From: Phytoactinopolyspora halotolerans
GTDB taxonomy: Bacteria > Actinomycetota > Actinomycetes > Jiangellales > Jiangellaceae
Length of the DNA: 64,000 nt
NCBI RefSeq assembly: GCF_010550675.1
Contig: NZ_JAAGOA010000003.1
Coordinates: 62,001 to 126,000 of the forward strand
Reading direction: 5' to 3'
Each line of letters opens with the position of its first letter. Within the stretch, counting starts at the first letter, position 1. Both the position numbers and the translations under genes were made by a program. The notes below the pieces were generated by a model. The model saw only the letters and a list, made by a program, of their open reading frames with translations. It ran no database searches and was not told the DNA's origin. Positions 53,440 through 63,920 of this stretch are shown here, one piece after another.

Positions 53440-53823
53440 CTAGGACGAGGACGCGACCTTCCACAGGTAGCCGTCCGGGTCGCTGAAATAGCCGAAGCTT
53501 CCCCACTTCGTCGCGGTGGCCTCCTTCACGACGGTGGCACCGGCCGCCACCGCGTCGCGCATGGCCTCGTCGACGGCCTCGGACGTGTCGACGATGAAAT
53601 GGAGCGAGAAGCCCCGGAAGCCGGACCCCTCGGCGGAGACGCCGGCGTCCTTGGCCACCTGCTCCCACGGGTACAGCGCCAGCGAGGACGACCCCTCGCC
53701 GAGGTCCAGCCGGGCGAAGCCGGGGTATTCCTGGGTGACGGTGCCGCCGAGGTCGGCATAGAACTGCTTGGCGCGCGCCAGATCCGAGACGCCGAGCATG
53801 ATAGCGGTCGCCTGTACGGGCAT
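53440..53823 (-). CDS. VOC family (glyoxalase/bleomycin-resistance fold) protein
   Basis: 127 residues with two beta-alpha-beta-beta-beta units: TAIMLGVSDLARAKQFYADL and YFSDPDGYLWKV. Of the metal ligands, the final Glu position is replaced (WKVASSS), so it may bind a ligand rather than catalyse. GGAGG precedes the ATG. Substrate unknown. Confidence 0.85.
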   Translation of the reverse strand: MPVQATAIMLGVSDLARAKQFYADLGGTVTQEYPGFARLDLGEGSSSLALYPWEQVAKDAGVSAEGSGFRGFSLHFIVDTSEAVDEAMRDAVAAGATVVKEATATKWGSFGYFSDPDGYLWKVASSS

Positions 53824-54036
53824 GGTTACCTCCGTGTCGATTGGTGTCGGTTGGTGTCTGCGTTCGTGGAATCACGCTAGACGCCGCTCGCTGGCTGGTG
53901 CTTCTTGATTCCTGACCGGTCTGGTGATTCCTGACAGAGCCCGCCTCGTCGGCGTCGGCGTCACCGTGACCGGTACCGCGGTCGGTCGCACACCTCGCGG
54001 CGTCGGAGGCAACCACCCGCAGGACGTTGTGGGTGC

Positions 54037-54130
54037 TACAGTTGGCGGCGTCGTGACTGGCGCTGGGTGGATCACCACCGGGGAGCGACACACCAGCAGC
54101 AGACCGCAGGTCGGACGCCTGGGCCTGGGT
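54037..54130 (+). promoter_or_regulatory. ZTP (pfl) riboswitch with promoter, upstream of purH
   Basis: A TACAGT -10 box (54037-54042) is followed from about 54049 by GTGACTGGCG, GGTGGATCACCACCGGGGAG and CGCCTGGGCCTGGG, the conserved parts of the pfl/ZTP riboswitch in correct order. The class senses ZMP/ZTP, the AICAR intermediate used by PurH, and is known upstream of purH in actinobacteria. About 55 nt separate the last motif from the purH start. The rest of the gap from 53824 holds nothing else I can name. Confidence 0.88.
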
Positions 54131-54183
54131 CGAACGTCGTCCGCGGCTGACCTCGCGTGGGCCGCTGCTCGCTGAGGAGAGAG

Positions 54184-55875
54184 ATGAGCGCCACCTCCAC
54201 CCCCGACTTCGCTTCCCCCGGCTCCGCTTCCGCTGGCTCCGCTTCCGCCGGATCCGCTTCGCCAACCTCCCCTGATCCGTCCGCTGCTACCCGCGCGTCT
54301 GATGCTCACGGCACATCCGACGGACAGATCCCGGTTGCCCGCGCGCTGATCAGCGTCTATGACAAGACCGGCCTGGAAGATCTCGCGCGTGGACTGGCCG
54401 AGGCCGGCGTCGAGATCGTCTCCACCGGATCGACGGCGTCGCGGATCGCCGACGCCGGGGTTCCGGTCACTCGGGTCGAGGAACTCACCGGTTTCCCCGA
54501 ATGCCTGGACGGCCGGGTCAAGACGCTGCACCCGCGGGTGCATGCCGGGCTGCTGGCGGATCTGCGCCTGCCCGCCCACCGCGACCAGCTTGCTGACCTG
54601 GAGATCGATCCGTTCAACCTGGTCGTGTGCAACCTGTACCCGTTCGCCGACACGGTCGCCTCGGGCGCCGGCGCGGACGAGGTGATCGAGCAGATCGACA
54701 TCGGCGGTCCGTCGATGGTGCGGGCGGCGGCGAAGAACCACGCCAGCGTCGCCGTCGTCGTTGATCCGTCCCGCTACGGCGAGGTACTCGCGGCGGTCCG
54801 CGCCGGCGGATTCAGCCAGGCCGAGCGGCAGCGGCTCGCCGCCGACGCGTTCGTGCACACCGCCACCTACGACGTCGCTGTCGCCTCCTGGATGGGCAAC
54901 GTGCTGACCGACACGTCCGGCGGCAGCGGCTTCCCGGCGTGGGTCGGGGCCACCTGGGACCGGGCGTCGGTGTTGCGGTACGGCGAGAATCCGCACCAGA
55001 GCGCGGCGCTCTACCGGTCCGGGCACGGTCCGGCGGGTCTGGCCGGTGCGGAACAGCTGCACGGCAAGGAGATGTCGTATAACAACTACGTAGACGCCGA
55101 CGCCGCCTGGCGGTCCGCGCACGACTTCGCCGAGCCGGCCGTCGCCGTCATCAAGCATGCCAACCCGTGCGGGATCGCCGTCGGCGCGGACGTCGCCGAG
55201 GCCCACCGCAAGGCACACGCGACCGACCCGGTCTCCGCGTTCGGCGGCGTGATCGCGGTGAACCGGCCGCTCACGGGCGCTGCGGCGGAGCAGATCGCCG
55301 ACGTGTTCACCGAGGTCGTCGTCGCGCCTGAGTTCGATGAGGACGCACTGAAGATCCTCACGCAGAAGAAGAACATCCGGCTGCTGCGGGTCGCCGACGA
55401 CGCGCGCGGCCCGGTGGAGACCCGGGCGATCTCGGGCGGACTGCTGATGCAGCGTGCCGACCGGGTGGATGCCCCCGGCGACGATCCGTCCTCGTGGACG
55501 CTGGCCACCGGTGATCCGGCGGACGAGCGGACGCTGGCCGACCTGGTCTTCGCGTGGCGGGCGGTGCGGTCGGTGAAGTCGAACGCGATCCTGCTGGCGT
55601 CCGACGGCGCCGCGGTCGGCGTCGGGATGGGCCAGGTCAACCGGGTCGACTCGGCGCGGCTGGCGGTCGCCCGGGCGGGCGAGCGGGCCGCCGGGTCGGT
55701 CGCGTCGTCGGATGCGTTCTTCCCGTTCCCGGACGGGCTGCAGGTACTGATCGACGGCGGGGTACGGGCCGTCGCCCAGCCGGGCGGCTCGGTCCGCGAC
55801 GACGAGGTCGTCGCCGCCGCGCGCGAGGCCGGCATCACCATGTACCTGACAGGTTCGCGGCATTTCTTCCACTAG
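54184..55875 (+). CDS. purH: Bifunctional AICAR transformylase/IMP cyclohydrolase
   Basis: A 563-residue enzyme for the last two steps of IMP synthesis. The IMP cyclohydrolase domain ([36 protein letters not shown]) is followed by the AICAR transformylase domain ([39 protein letters not shown]). The N-terminus has an extra 45-residue Ser/Ala/Gly tract with repeats of SASAG. ATG at 54184 has GAGGAGAG upstream. A ZTP riboswitch precedes it. Confidence 0.96.
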   Translation: MSATSTPDFASPGSASAGSASAGSASPTSPDPSAATRASDAHGTSDGQIPVARALISVYDKTGLEDLARGLAEAGVEIVSTGSTASRIADAGVPVTRVEELTGFPECLDGRVKTLHPRVHAGLLADLRLPAHRDQLADLEIDPFNLVVCNLYPFADTVASGAGADEVIEQIDIGGPSMVRAAAKNHASVAVVVDPSRYGEVLAAVRAGGFSQAERQRLAADAFVHTATYDVAVASWMGNVLTDTSGGSGFPAWVGATWDRASVLRYGENPHQSAALYRSGHGPAGLAGAEQLHGKEMSYNNYVDADAAWRSAHDFAEPAVAVIKHANPCGIAVGADVAEAHRKAHATDPVSAFGGVIAVNRPLTGAAAEQIADVFTEVVVAPEFDEDALKILTQKKNIRLLRVADDARGPVETRAISGGLLMQRADRVDAPGDDPSSWTLATGDPADERTLADLVFAWRAVRSVKSNAILLASDGAAVGVGMGQVNRVDSARLAVARAGERAAGSVASSDAFFPFPDGLQVLIDGGVRAVAQPGGSVRDDEVVAAAREAGITMYLTGSRHFFH

Positions 55876-55891
55876 GCGCGTGCGCTCTGCG

Positions 55892-55962
55892 GCATGGTGC
55901 GCTGAATGCTTCCACAGATCAGGACAAATGGCGCGTGCCAGCGAGCACTCGGCGCACCATGC
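55892..55962. repeat. Inverted repeat between purH and folD
   Basis: GCATGGTGCGC (55892-55902) and its exact complement (55952-55962) are 49 bp apart. Inside are two direct copies of a GCGCGTGC-like sequence. It could be the purH terminator or a small repeat. No gene lies here. Confidence 0.55.
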
Positions 55963-56026
55963 TTGCTAGGGCGAGCCTGACCAGCTTCGATGACACTGCT
56001 TCCACGATGATGTTGGAGAGACGACG

Positions 56027-56905
56027 ATGACGGCGAAGATTCTTGACGGCAAGGCGACGGCGGCGACCATCAAGGCAGAGCTGAGCGAACGGGTCGCCAA
56101 GCTCACGGCGGCGGGCCGGACGCCCGGGCTCGGGACGGTGCTGGTCGGCGACGACCCGGGCTCACAGTGGTACGTCAACGGCAAGCACCGGGACTGTGCC
56201 GAGGTCGGGATCAACTCGATCCGTCGCGACCTCCCGGACACCATCACCCAGGCGGAGCTGGAAGCGGTGGTCGACGAGCTGAACGCGGACCCCGCCTGCA
56301 CCGGCTACATCGTGCAGCTGCCGCTGCCGAAGCACATCGATACCGAGGCGATCCTGGAGCGGGTCGACCCGGACAAGGACGTGGACGGGCTGCACCCGAC
56401 CAACCTGGGCCGGCTGGCGCTGGGCGTGAACAAGGAGATCACCTCGCCGTTGCCGTGCACGCCGCGCGGCGTCATCGAGCTGATGACGCGGCATGGCATC
56501 GAGCTGGCCGGGCGGGACGTCGTCGTCGTCGGGCGCGGGGTGACGGTCGGGCGGTCGCTGCCGCTGCTGCTGACGCGCCGTGCGGTGAACGCGACGGCGA
56601 CGCTGACGCACACTGGGACCGCCGATCTGAACGCGCACCTGCGCGGCGCCGACGTGATCGTGGCGGCGGCCGGGGTGCCGAGGATCGTGACCGCGGAGAA
56701 CGTGAAGCCGGGCGCCGTCGTGCTCGACGTCGGCGTGAGCCGGGAGCCGGATCCGGAGACCGGGAAGTCGAAGATCGTGGGCGACGTCGACCCCGGCGTG
56801 TACGACGTGGCCGGCTGGGTGTCCCCGAACCCCGGCGGCGTCGGCCCGATGACCCGCGCCATGCTCCTCTCCAACGTCGTCGAAGCCGCCGACCGCCACG
56901 CCTAA
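56027..56905 (+). CDS. folD: Methylenetetrahydrofolate dehydrogenase/cyclohydrolase
   Basis: A 292-residue bifunctional enzyme that interconverts methylene-, methenyl- and formyl-THF and supplies the formyl donor for PurN and Pur[15 protein letters not shown] has the catalytic Lys, [13 protein letters not shown] is the folate-site signature, and [20 protein letters not shown] binds NADP. GGAGAG precedes the ATG. The TAA stop is part of the left arm of the 94-bp repeat that follows. Confidence 0.96.
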   Translation: MTAKILDGKATAATIKAELSERVAKLTAAGRTPGLGTVLVGDDPGSQWYVNGKHRDCAEVGINSIRRDLPDTITQAELEAVVDELNADPACTGYIVQLPLPKHIDTEAILERVDPDKDVDGLHPTNLGRLALGVNKEITSPLPCTPRGVIELMTRHGIELAGRDVVVVGRGVTVGRSLPLLLTRRAVNATATLTHTGTADLNAHLRGADVIVAAAGVPRIVTAENVKPGAVVLDVGVSREPDPETGKSKIVGDVDPGVYDVAGWVSPNPGGVGPMTRAMLLSNVVEAADRHA

Positions 56906-56994
56906 ATGATCATGTGAAGTGGGTTTTCTCCTGCTCTACCATGCCTGCAGACCTGTTGGAGCACGAGAAGACCTACCAAACATGATCATTTAGG
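56901..56994. repeat. 94-bp palindromic repeat, family B copy 2
   Basis: Ends CCTAAATGATCATG and CATGATCATTTAGG, with core CTACCATGCCTGCAGACCTG. The sequence from 56903 to 56994 differs from 57594-57685 at one visible base only. It provides the folD stop codon. Confidence 0.93.
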
Positions 56995-57011
56995 TTCCCG
57001 GGGGTGGGAGT

Positions 57012-57557
57012 GTGACAGATGTCCGGCAGTTTCGGCGGGCCGCGCTGTCGCTTCAGGAGGTCGAAGAGCAGAGCGCCGCGCACGGCGTGGTCTCGTTCGC
57101 GGTGGCCGACCGCACATTCGCGTCGGCGAACACCGCGGACGTGGACGTGTCACTCCATCTAGGCGAGGAAGAGCAGGCGGATTTCCTGACGTCGCACCCG
57201 TCCGCCGAACGTCTGATTGACGGAACGACGCCGATTGGTGTCCGCATCTCGCTTGCGGACATTGACGGCCAGCAGCTCAACCATTGGGTGCGCCGTGCCT
57301 GGCTCGCGAACGCTCCGCAGCGGCTCGTCGCACACGCGACTGTTGCGGAAACCGCGACACCCGGGAAGGTCGGTGACTTACCCAAGGCGATTGGGCGGCC
57401 CGCGACCCAGGCGCTTGTCGACGCCGGCATCACGTCGCTCGCGCAGGTGGCCGAGTTGACCGAGGCCGAGCTGAAGGCGATGCACGGCGTTGGGCCGAAG
57501 GCGATCCGAGTCCTCAAGCAGGAGCTGGACACGACCGGACGTTCGCTGAAGAGCTGA
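57012..57557 (+). CDS. MmcQ/YjbR-like protein with C-terminal helix-hairpin-helix domain
   Basis: 181 residues. The N-terminal 110 residues follow the MmcQ/YjbR fold (FRRAALSLQEVEEQSAAHGV, then FAVADRTFAS, and WLANAPQRLVAHA). The C-terminal 60 (GRPATQALVDAGITSLAQVA, then LKAMHGVGPKAIRVLKQEL) is a helix-hairpin-helix like that of RNA polymerase alpha-CTD and DNA ligases. It probably binds nucleic acid; function unknown. GTG start after GGGTGGGAG. It is bracketed by two nearly identical 94-bp repeats in the same orientation. Confidence 0.78.
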   Translation: MTDVRQFRRAALSLQEVEEQSAAHGVVSFAVADRTFASANTADVDVSLHLGEEEQADFLTSHPSAERLIDGTTPIGVRISLADIDGQQLNHWVRRAWLANAPQRLVAHATVAETATPGKVGDLPKAIGRPATQALVDAGITSLAQVAELTEAELKAMHGVGPKAIRVLKQELDTTGRSLKS

Positions 57558-57591
57558 CCCCTGGAGCGGCCTGTGCGGTACCCGACGCCGC

Positions 57592-57685
57592 TCTAAATGA
57601 TCATGTGAAGTGGGTTTTCTCGTGCTCTACCATGCCTGCAGACCTGTTGGAGCACGAGAAGACCTACCAAACATGATCATTTAGG
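57592..57685. repeat. 94-bp palindromic repeat, family B copy 3
   Basis: Nearly identical to copy 2, 691 bp away, in direct orientation. It lies between the MmcQ-HhH gene and the citrate synthase promoter. Confidence 0.93.
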
Positions 57686-57770
57686 TGTCGACGGGTGGGC
57701 GGGCGACGGAATCGGGCTTACGCTTCGGTAGGGTGGCGGCGACTCCACAGACGAGGAGGTCCCATACCTG

Positions 57771-58898
57771 ATGGCCGACAAATCTTCGCGTGGCCTCGCC
57801 GACGTCGTCGCGGCCACTACCTCGATCTCCGATATCGACGGTGAGCAGGGCCGCCTGTTCTATCGCGGCTATGACATCCACGACATCGCGCAGCGCATCT
57901 CCTTCGAGGAATGCGTCCATCTGCTGCAGCGAGGCATCCTGCCGAACCGGCAGCAGCTGGACAGCCTGACGGCGGATCTCGCGTCGGACCGCAGAATCGG
58001 CCCGACGACGGAGGCCCTGTTGCCGCACGTGTTCCGCAGCGGCACTCCGATGGAGGCGCTGCGCACACTGGTCTCGTCGCTGTCGGTGGACGACCCGGAC
58101 GCCGCGGATTCCTCTCTCGAGGCGGACCGGCGCAAGGCGACGCGCCTGGTGGCGCAGATGCCGATCCTGGTGGCCCGGTACGAGGCCGCGCGCAACGGCC
58201 GCGAGGTCGCAGACCTCGACCCCGAGCTGGGTATTGCGGGCAACTTCCTGCTGCAGATCACCGGTGAGCGGCCGCAACACCGTGCGGTGGAGATCTTCGA
58301 CGCCTGTCTGGTGCTGCACGCCGACCACACGATGAACGCCTCCACGTTCACCGCCCGGGTCATCGCCGCGACGCTCTCCGACATCCATTCCGCCATCACC
58401 GGTGCGATGGGTGCGCTGCGCGGGCCGCTGCACGGGGGCGCCAACGAGGCCGTGATGAAGACGCTGAGCTCGATCGACGGCGACGTCGACCAGGTCGACG
58501 GGTTCGTCCGCGGCGAGCTGGAGGCCGGCCGGAAGCTGATGGGCTTCGGCCACCGCGTCTACAAGACCGAGGACCCGCGCGCCACCCATCTGCGCAAGAT
58601 GAGCGAGGAACTGGCCGAGCTCACCGGTAACCGGCGCTACTTCGACTTCTCCCGCCGCATGGAGGACGTGGTGATGGAGGAGAAGGGGCTATACCCGAAC
58701 GTCGACTTCTACGCGGCCAGCGTCTACCACGCGCTCGGCATCCCAACCGACCTGTTCACCCCGGTGTTCGCGATCTCCCGGATGAGCGGCTGGACCGCCC
58801 ACGTCATCGAGCAGCACGAAGACAACCGGTTGATCCGGCCGGCCAGCGAGTACACCGGCCCCCGCGATCAGCGCTGGGTGGAGATTTCGCAGCGGTGA
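57771..58898 (+). CDS. Citrate synthase (citrate/2-methylcitrate synthase type)
   Basis: A 375-residue short-type citrate synthase. LHADHTMNASTFTAR and GFGHRVYKTEDPRA carry the two catalytic His residues and NVDFYAASVY the Asp; LRGPLHGGANEAV is also conserved. Short actinobacterial enzymes may use propionyl-CoA as well as acetyl-CoA, which the sequence cannot decide. GGAGG lies upstream of the ATG. It shares a block with mdh and icd, so a TCA-cycle role is likely. Confidence 0.92.
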   Translation: MADKSSRGLADVVAATTSISDIDGEQGRLFYRGYDIHDIAQRISFEECVHLLQRGILPNRQQLDSLTADLASDRRIGPTTEALLPHVFRSGTPMEALRTLVSSLSVDDPDAADSSLEADRRKATRLVAQMPILVARYEAARNGREVADLDPELGIAGNFLLQITGERPQHRAVEIFDACLVLHADHTMNASTFTARVIAATLSDIHSAITGAMGALRGPLHGGANEAVMKTLSSIDGDVDQVDGFVRGELEAGRKLMGFGHRVYKTEDPRATHLRKMSEELAELTGNRRYFDFSRRMEDVVMEEKGLYPNVDFYAASVYHALGIPTDLFTPVFAISRMSGWTAHVIEQHEDNRLIRPASEYTGPRDQRWVEISQR

Positions 58899-58900
58899 CC

Positions 58901-59245
58901 ATGAGCAAAGCGTCCGACGCCGGAAAACGCAGCCGATGGGCCGTCGCTGCGGAACGGCGCATGACGCCGGCCAGCTGGTTCCGTGCCGTGTTCCGGCAGT
59001 GGCCGTTCCTGGCCGCGCTGGGGATCGTCGTCGGTGGTCTGGCCGTCGTCGCGAACGACCACTTCAAGCGCGGCACGGTCATCATCGCCGGCGGGATCTG
59101 CATCGCCGCGTTCCTGCGACTGGTCCTCCCGAACTCCCGGGCGGGCCTGCTGCTGGTGCGTTCGCGTTTCCTGGACGTGCTCACCCTCGCGTTCCTGGGC
59201 GGCGGTACGCTCATTGCCGCCCTTATCGTTCCGCCTCCGAGTTAG
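58901..59245 (+). CDS. DUF3017 family small membrane protein
   Basis: 114 residues with three hydrophobic segments (FLAALGIVVGGLAVV, VIIAGGICIAAFLRLVL, LTLAFLGGGTLIAALIV). The DUF3017 gene is found before mdh in many actinobacteria; the function is unknown. ATG follows the citrate synthase stop by 2 bp, and a GTG at 58895 overlapping that stop is an alternative start. Confidence 0.85.
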   Translation: MSKASDAGKRSRWAVAAERRMTPASWFRAVFRQWPFLAALGIVVGGLAVVANDHFKRGTVIIAGGICIAAFLRLVLPNSRAGLLLVRSRFLDVLTLAFLGGGTLIAALIVPPPS

Positions 59246-60256
<1,011 letters not shown>

Positions 60257-60362
60257 TCTCTCCGCTGCGGTCCCGGCCGTCGACGATGCCGGCGGTCGGG
60301 AGGCCCGCGCAGGTTTGATATCTTGACGTCGAGAGAAATCGTGAATCCAGGAGCGTAGACCC

Positions 60363-61580
60363 ATGGCGAAGATCAAGGTAGCCGGACCCGTCGTCGAACT
60401 CGACGGCGACGAGATGACACGGATCATCTGGTCGTTCATCAAGGAGCGGCTGATCCACCCGTACCTCGACGTGGATCTGCGCTACTACGACCTGTCGATC
60501 CAGAACCGCGACGCCACCGACGACCAGGTCACCGTCGACGCCGCGAAGGCGATCAAGGAGCACGGCGCCGGTGTGAAGTGCGCGACCATCACGCCGGACG
60601 AGGCGCGGGTCGAGGAGTTCGGCCTGAAGAAGATGTGGCTGTCGCCCAACGGGACCATCCGGAACATCCTGGGCGGTGTGGTCTTCCGCGAGCCGATCAT
60701 CATCTCCAACATCCCACGGCTGGTGCCGGGCTGGACCAAGCCGATCATCATCGGCCGGCACGCGCACGGCGACCAGTACCGCGCGACCAACTTCAAGGTG
60801 CCCGGCCCCGGCACGGTGACCATCACCTACACGCCGGCCGACGGCTCGGAGCCGATCGAGCACGAGGTCGTGCAGATGCCCGAGGACGGCGGCGTCGTCA
60901 TGGGCATGTACAACTTCACCAAGTCGATCGAGGACTTCGCGCGGGCATCGTTCTCCTACGGCCTGCAGCGCGGCTACCCGGTCTACATGTCCACGAAGAA
61001 CACCATCCTCAAGGCCTACGACGGCGCCTTCAAGGACATCTTCGCCGACGTCTTCGAGCGCGAGTTCAAGGCCGATTTCGAGGCCGCCGGCCTCACCTAC
61101 GAGCATCGGCTGATCGACGACATGGTCGCCGCCGCGCTGAAGTGGGAGGGCGGCTACGTCTGGGCCTGCAAGAACTACGACGGCGACGTCCAGTCCGACA
61201 CGGTGGCGCAGGGCTTCGGTTCGCTGGGCCTGATGACCTCGGTGCTGATGACGCCGGACGGCCGGACCGTGGAAGCAGAGGCCGCACACGGCACCGTGAC
61301 CCGGCACTACCGCCAGCACCAGCAGGGCAAGCCGACTTCCACCAACCCGATCGCCTCGATCTTCGCGTGGACACGCGGCCTGATGCACCGCGGCAAGCTG
61401 GACAACACCCCGGAGGTCACCGGTTTTGCGCAGGCCCTCGAGGATGTCGTGATCAAGACGGTCGAGTCCGGCACCATGACCAAGGACCTCGCGCTGCTGG
61501 TCGGCGACGACCAGGAGTGGAGCACCACCGAGGACTTCCTCGGCGCGCTCGACGAGAACCTGGCCAAGCGCCTCGCCTGA
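60363..61580 (+). CDS. icd: NADP-dependent isocitrate dehydrogenase, homodimeric type
   Basis: A 405-residue enzyme that oxidises isocitrate to 2-oxoglutarate. [18 protein letters not shown], the substrate loop [26 protein letters not shown] with the catalytic Lys, and [14 protein letters not shown] are those of the eukaryote-like IDH subfamily. AGGAG precedes the ATG. Followed by a strong terminator. Confidence 0.97.
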   Translation: MAKIKVAGPVVELDGDEMTRIIWSFIKERLIHPYLDVDLRYYDLSIQNRDATDDQVTVDAAKAIKEHGAGVKCATITPDEARVEEFGLKKMWLSPNGTIRNILGGVVFREPIIISNIPRLVPGWTKPIIIGRHAHGDQYRATNFKVPGPGTVTITYTPADGSEPIEHEVVQMPEDGGVVMGMYNFTKSIEDFARASFSYGLQRGYPVYMSTKNTILKAYDGAFKDIFADVFEREFKADFEAAGLTYEHRLIDDMVAAALKWEGGYVWACKNYDGDVQSDTVAQGFGSLGLMTSVLMTPDGRTVEAEAAHGTVTRHYRQHQQGKPTSTNPIASIFAWTRGLMHRGKLDNTPEVTGFAQALEDVVIKTVESGTMTKDLALLVGDDQEWSTTEDFLGALDENLAKRLA

Positions 61581-61626
61581 GGACACTCTCCTCCCCTCGA
61601 CGCCACGGCACACTTTTCTCCGCACA

Positions 61627-61670
61627 ACGGCCTGCCGACCGAGCACCATCACGCTCGGTCCGCAGGCCGT
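61627..61670. terminator. Strong hairpin terminator after icd
   Basis: ACGGCCTGCCGACCGAGC (61627-61644) pairs with GCTCGGTCCGCAGGCCGT (61653-61670) with one mismatch and an 8-nt loop, followed by CGTCCGTTTC. Confidence 0.85.
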
Positions 61671-61734
61671 CGTCCGTTTCCGCCTCGAGTCTCGCGTCAC
61701 TTTCCGTCTTCGACAGACGCGCGGCTGGGCGACC

Positions 61735-61811
61735 GTCGCCTACGGCGTTGCCTGTTGGCCGTCGCCCTACGGCGTTGCCTGTTGGGCGGTCGCCTACGGC
61801 GTTGAACGCGG
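61735..61811. repeat. 27-bp tandem repeat at the end of the FAD oxidoreductase gene
   Basis: TACGGCGTTGCCTGTTGG at 61741 and 61768, and TACGGCGTTGAA at 61795, at a 27-bp period. The last copy contains the stop codon and final codons of the gene on the minus strand. Read past the stop, the repeats would encode NAVG-RPTG units. Confidence 0.8.
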
Positions 61812-63170
61812 TGCCGGCTCGATGTTGTGGTTGAGGTGGAAGACGTTGTCCGGGTCCCACGTGTTCTTCAGCGCGGTGAGCCGGGCCAGGTGCTCGGGCG
61901 GGTACGCGCGCTGGACGCCGGCCCGCCCCTCGTCGGTCAGGGCATTGACGTAGGCGCCGCTGGCGTACGGTGCGAGCGACGCGCCGTATCTCCGGGCAGC
62001 CGCGATGCGCGCCTCGTCCTCGGCCGGGTCTTCCCACTTCGCCGCCGCGACGAACTCGACCAGAGTGTCACGGTGGCAGAACGCGGTCGCGGCGTCGGCG
62101 ACGTCCGATATCGCCCCACCGTAGGCCTGCAGGCTGGCGTTCGGCAGCGCCTCCCCGCGCCCGTCCGGCGCCCCACGCATGAGGAACGCGTCGATGGCGG
62201 CGTCGGACAGTTCGCGGAGGTAGTGACCCTTCCAATACCGGCGGAAGGTGTGACCTTCGATGTTGTCATCGATCCGTTGCAGGTCCACGTAGTGCAGCTC
62301 GTGTGCCTGCTCGGCCATCGGCCGGCCGAGCGAGCGTAGGTCGGCGAGCAGCGACGCGGCGTCGTCGGGGTCGCCCACCCATACGAAACCCACCCCGGCG
62401 CATGGTTCGCCCTGCTGGGCGCCCGCCCAGGCGGTCATCGTGGCGGCACGTGGCGCCGTGGCGATGAGATCCCGCCAGCCTCGCATGACGCCGGGAGCGT
62501 CATCGAGGCTGAACGTGAGATCGGCCAGGAACGTGCGTCCGGTCACGGGGTGCAGCTGGAACTCGAACTCCGTGACCACCCCGAAGTTCCCGCCGCCGCC
62601 GCGCAGGCCCCAATACAGCTCCGGGTTCTGGTCCGCACTGGCTCGCACATTCCGCCCGTCGGCGGTCACGACCGTGAAAGAGACGACGTTGTCACAGGAC
62701 AGACCATGTTGCCGGGCGAGCCAGCCCATCCCGCCACCGAGGGTCAGACCGCCGACGCCGGTATGCGAGACGTTGCCGGCGGTGGTCGCCAGCCCGTGCG
62801 GCAGACTCGCCCGATCGAGCGCGCCCAGCAGCGCTCCGCCCTCGACGCGTGCCCGTCGCCGTGCCGGATCGACGTGCACCTGGTTCATCGTGGTCAGGTC
62901 GATCATCAGCCCGTCTTCGGGGACCGCATGGCCGACCACGCTGTGCCCGCCGCAACGCACTGCGACCTCGAGGCCGGCATCCTGGGCGTAACGGACCGCG
63001 ACGGCCACGTCGTCCGGGCCGGCGCAGCGCACGATGACGCGGGGCTTGCGGTCCACCATTGCGTTCCACACCGCACGAGCGTGGTCATAGCCGTCGTCTC
63101 CCGGCATCAGCACCGCGCCGCCGATCCGGTCTCGCAGAGCTGACAGGCTTGTGCCACTCGCGCTGGTCAT
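61794..63170 (-). CDS. FAD-binding (PCMH/BBE) oxidoreductase
   Basis: A 458-residue secondary-metabolism type flavin oxidase. RCGGHSVVGHA contains the His that usually binds FAD covalently. GNVSHTGVGGLTLGGGMGWL is the second FAD block, where the Cys of bicovalent enzymes is replaced by Ser-His, so only the His link is expected. LNHNIEPAP is the BBE end. ATG at 63170 has GGAGG upstream. Substrate unknown (sugars, alkaloids and polyketides are used by relatives). Confidence 0.88.
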   Translation of the reverse strand: MTSASGTSLSALRDRIGGAVLMPGDDGYDHARAVWNAMVDRKPRVIVRCAGPDDVAVAVRYAQDAGLEVAVRCGGHSVVGHAVPEDGLMIDLTTMNQVHVDPARRRARVEGGALLGALDRASLPHGLATTAGNVSHTGVGGLTLGGGMGWLARQHGLSCDNVVSFTVVTADGRNVRASADQNPELYWGLRGGGGNFGVVTEFEFQLHPVTGRTFLADLTFSLDDAPGVMRGWRDLIATAPRAATMTAWAGAQQGEPCAGVGFVWVGDPDDAASLLADLRSLGRPMAEQAHELHYVDLQRIDDNIEGHTFRRYWKGHYLRELSDAAIDAFLMRGAPDGRGEALPNASLQAYGGAISDVADAATAFCHRDTLVEFVAAAKWEDPAEDEARIAAARRYGASLAPYASGAYVNALTDEGRAGVQRAYPPEHLARLTALKNTWDPDNVFHLNHNIEPAPRSTP

Positions 63171-63316
63171 CGCGGTCCTCCCAGGAGTGAGACGTCGTGC
63201 CACACCATGCGAACGGTAGGGCGGCCATGCGTAGAGACACGATCAGCGGGCCGATGGTTGCGTATAGCATCGCACCGATCGCCGCAGGTGCCTATACACG
63301 ATGGCGAACACTCCTG

Positions 63317-63784
63317 TTAGGCGCCGTTGCCGTACCAGGAAGCCTGCAGCTGCGCCCAGACCTCGCTCTGGTCGTTGCTCAGCCAACGCTCGGGCCGCAT
63401 GCGTACCAGGATCGTCCGACGACTCATCTGGGTGTCGACGTAGTTCTGGGTGTCCCCGGGGTTGAGGTAGCGCCCGGCGACGGCGCGGAGCTGGTCCGGC
63501 GTCGGCGACTCCTCCCAGGTCGCCGGCCCTTCCACGGTGACGTAGCGGTACGGCAGGTCTTCGGTGTGGACGCTGAGGCTGAATCGTCCGGCCTGGCGCA
63601 GGAGCTTGTCCTTCACCGAGCCGGCGTCCATGAACACCTCGACGTCGCCGCCAGGTGTGTATCCGTACCAGACGGGCACGGACAGCGGCGCCCGTTCCCG
63701 GTCCGGCCGGGCGACGGTGAAGATGCCGATGCGAGTCTCGGCGAGGAAACGCTCCCGGGCGTCGGCAGCCATGGCCATACTCAT
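63317..63784 (-). CDS. PPOX-fold pyridoxamine 5'-phosphate oxidase family protein
   Basis: 155 residues of the split beta-barrel flavin-binding fold (RIGIFTVARPDRERAPLSVP, then VEVFMDAGSVKDKLL and YRYVTVEGPA). It could use FMN or F420. ATG at 63784 follows AGGTG; earlier in-frame starts are less likely. Confidence 0.82.
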   Translation of the reverse strand: MSMAMAADARERFLAETRIGIFTVARPDRERAPLSVPVWYGYTPGGDVEVFMDAGSVKDKLLRQAGRFSLSVHTEDLPYRYVTVEGPATWEESPTPDQLRAVAGRYLNPGDTQNYVDTQMSRRTILVRMRPERWLSNDQSEVWAQLQASWYGNGA

Positions 63785-63920
63785 GTGAACACCTGATCTT
63801 TCACTCGTGCTTCGATGACGGTTACCAGTCAAGGCGGTGGACCCGCGTCCCGCGATGGTTCAGCGTCTCGACCCGATGTCCGGGCGTCGAAAAGCGTTCG
63901 CGCCTGGATCCCGGGCCGCG

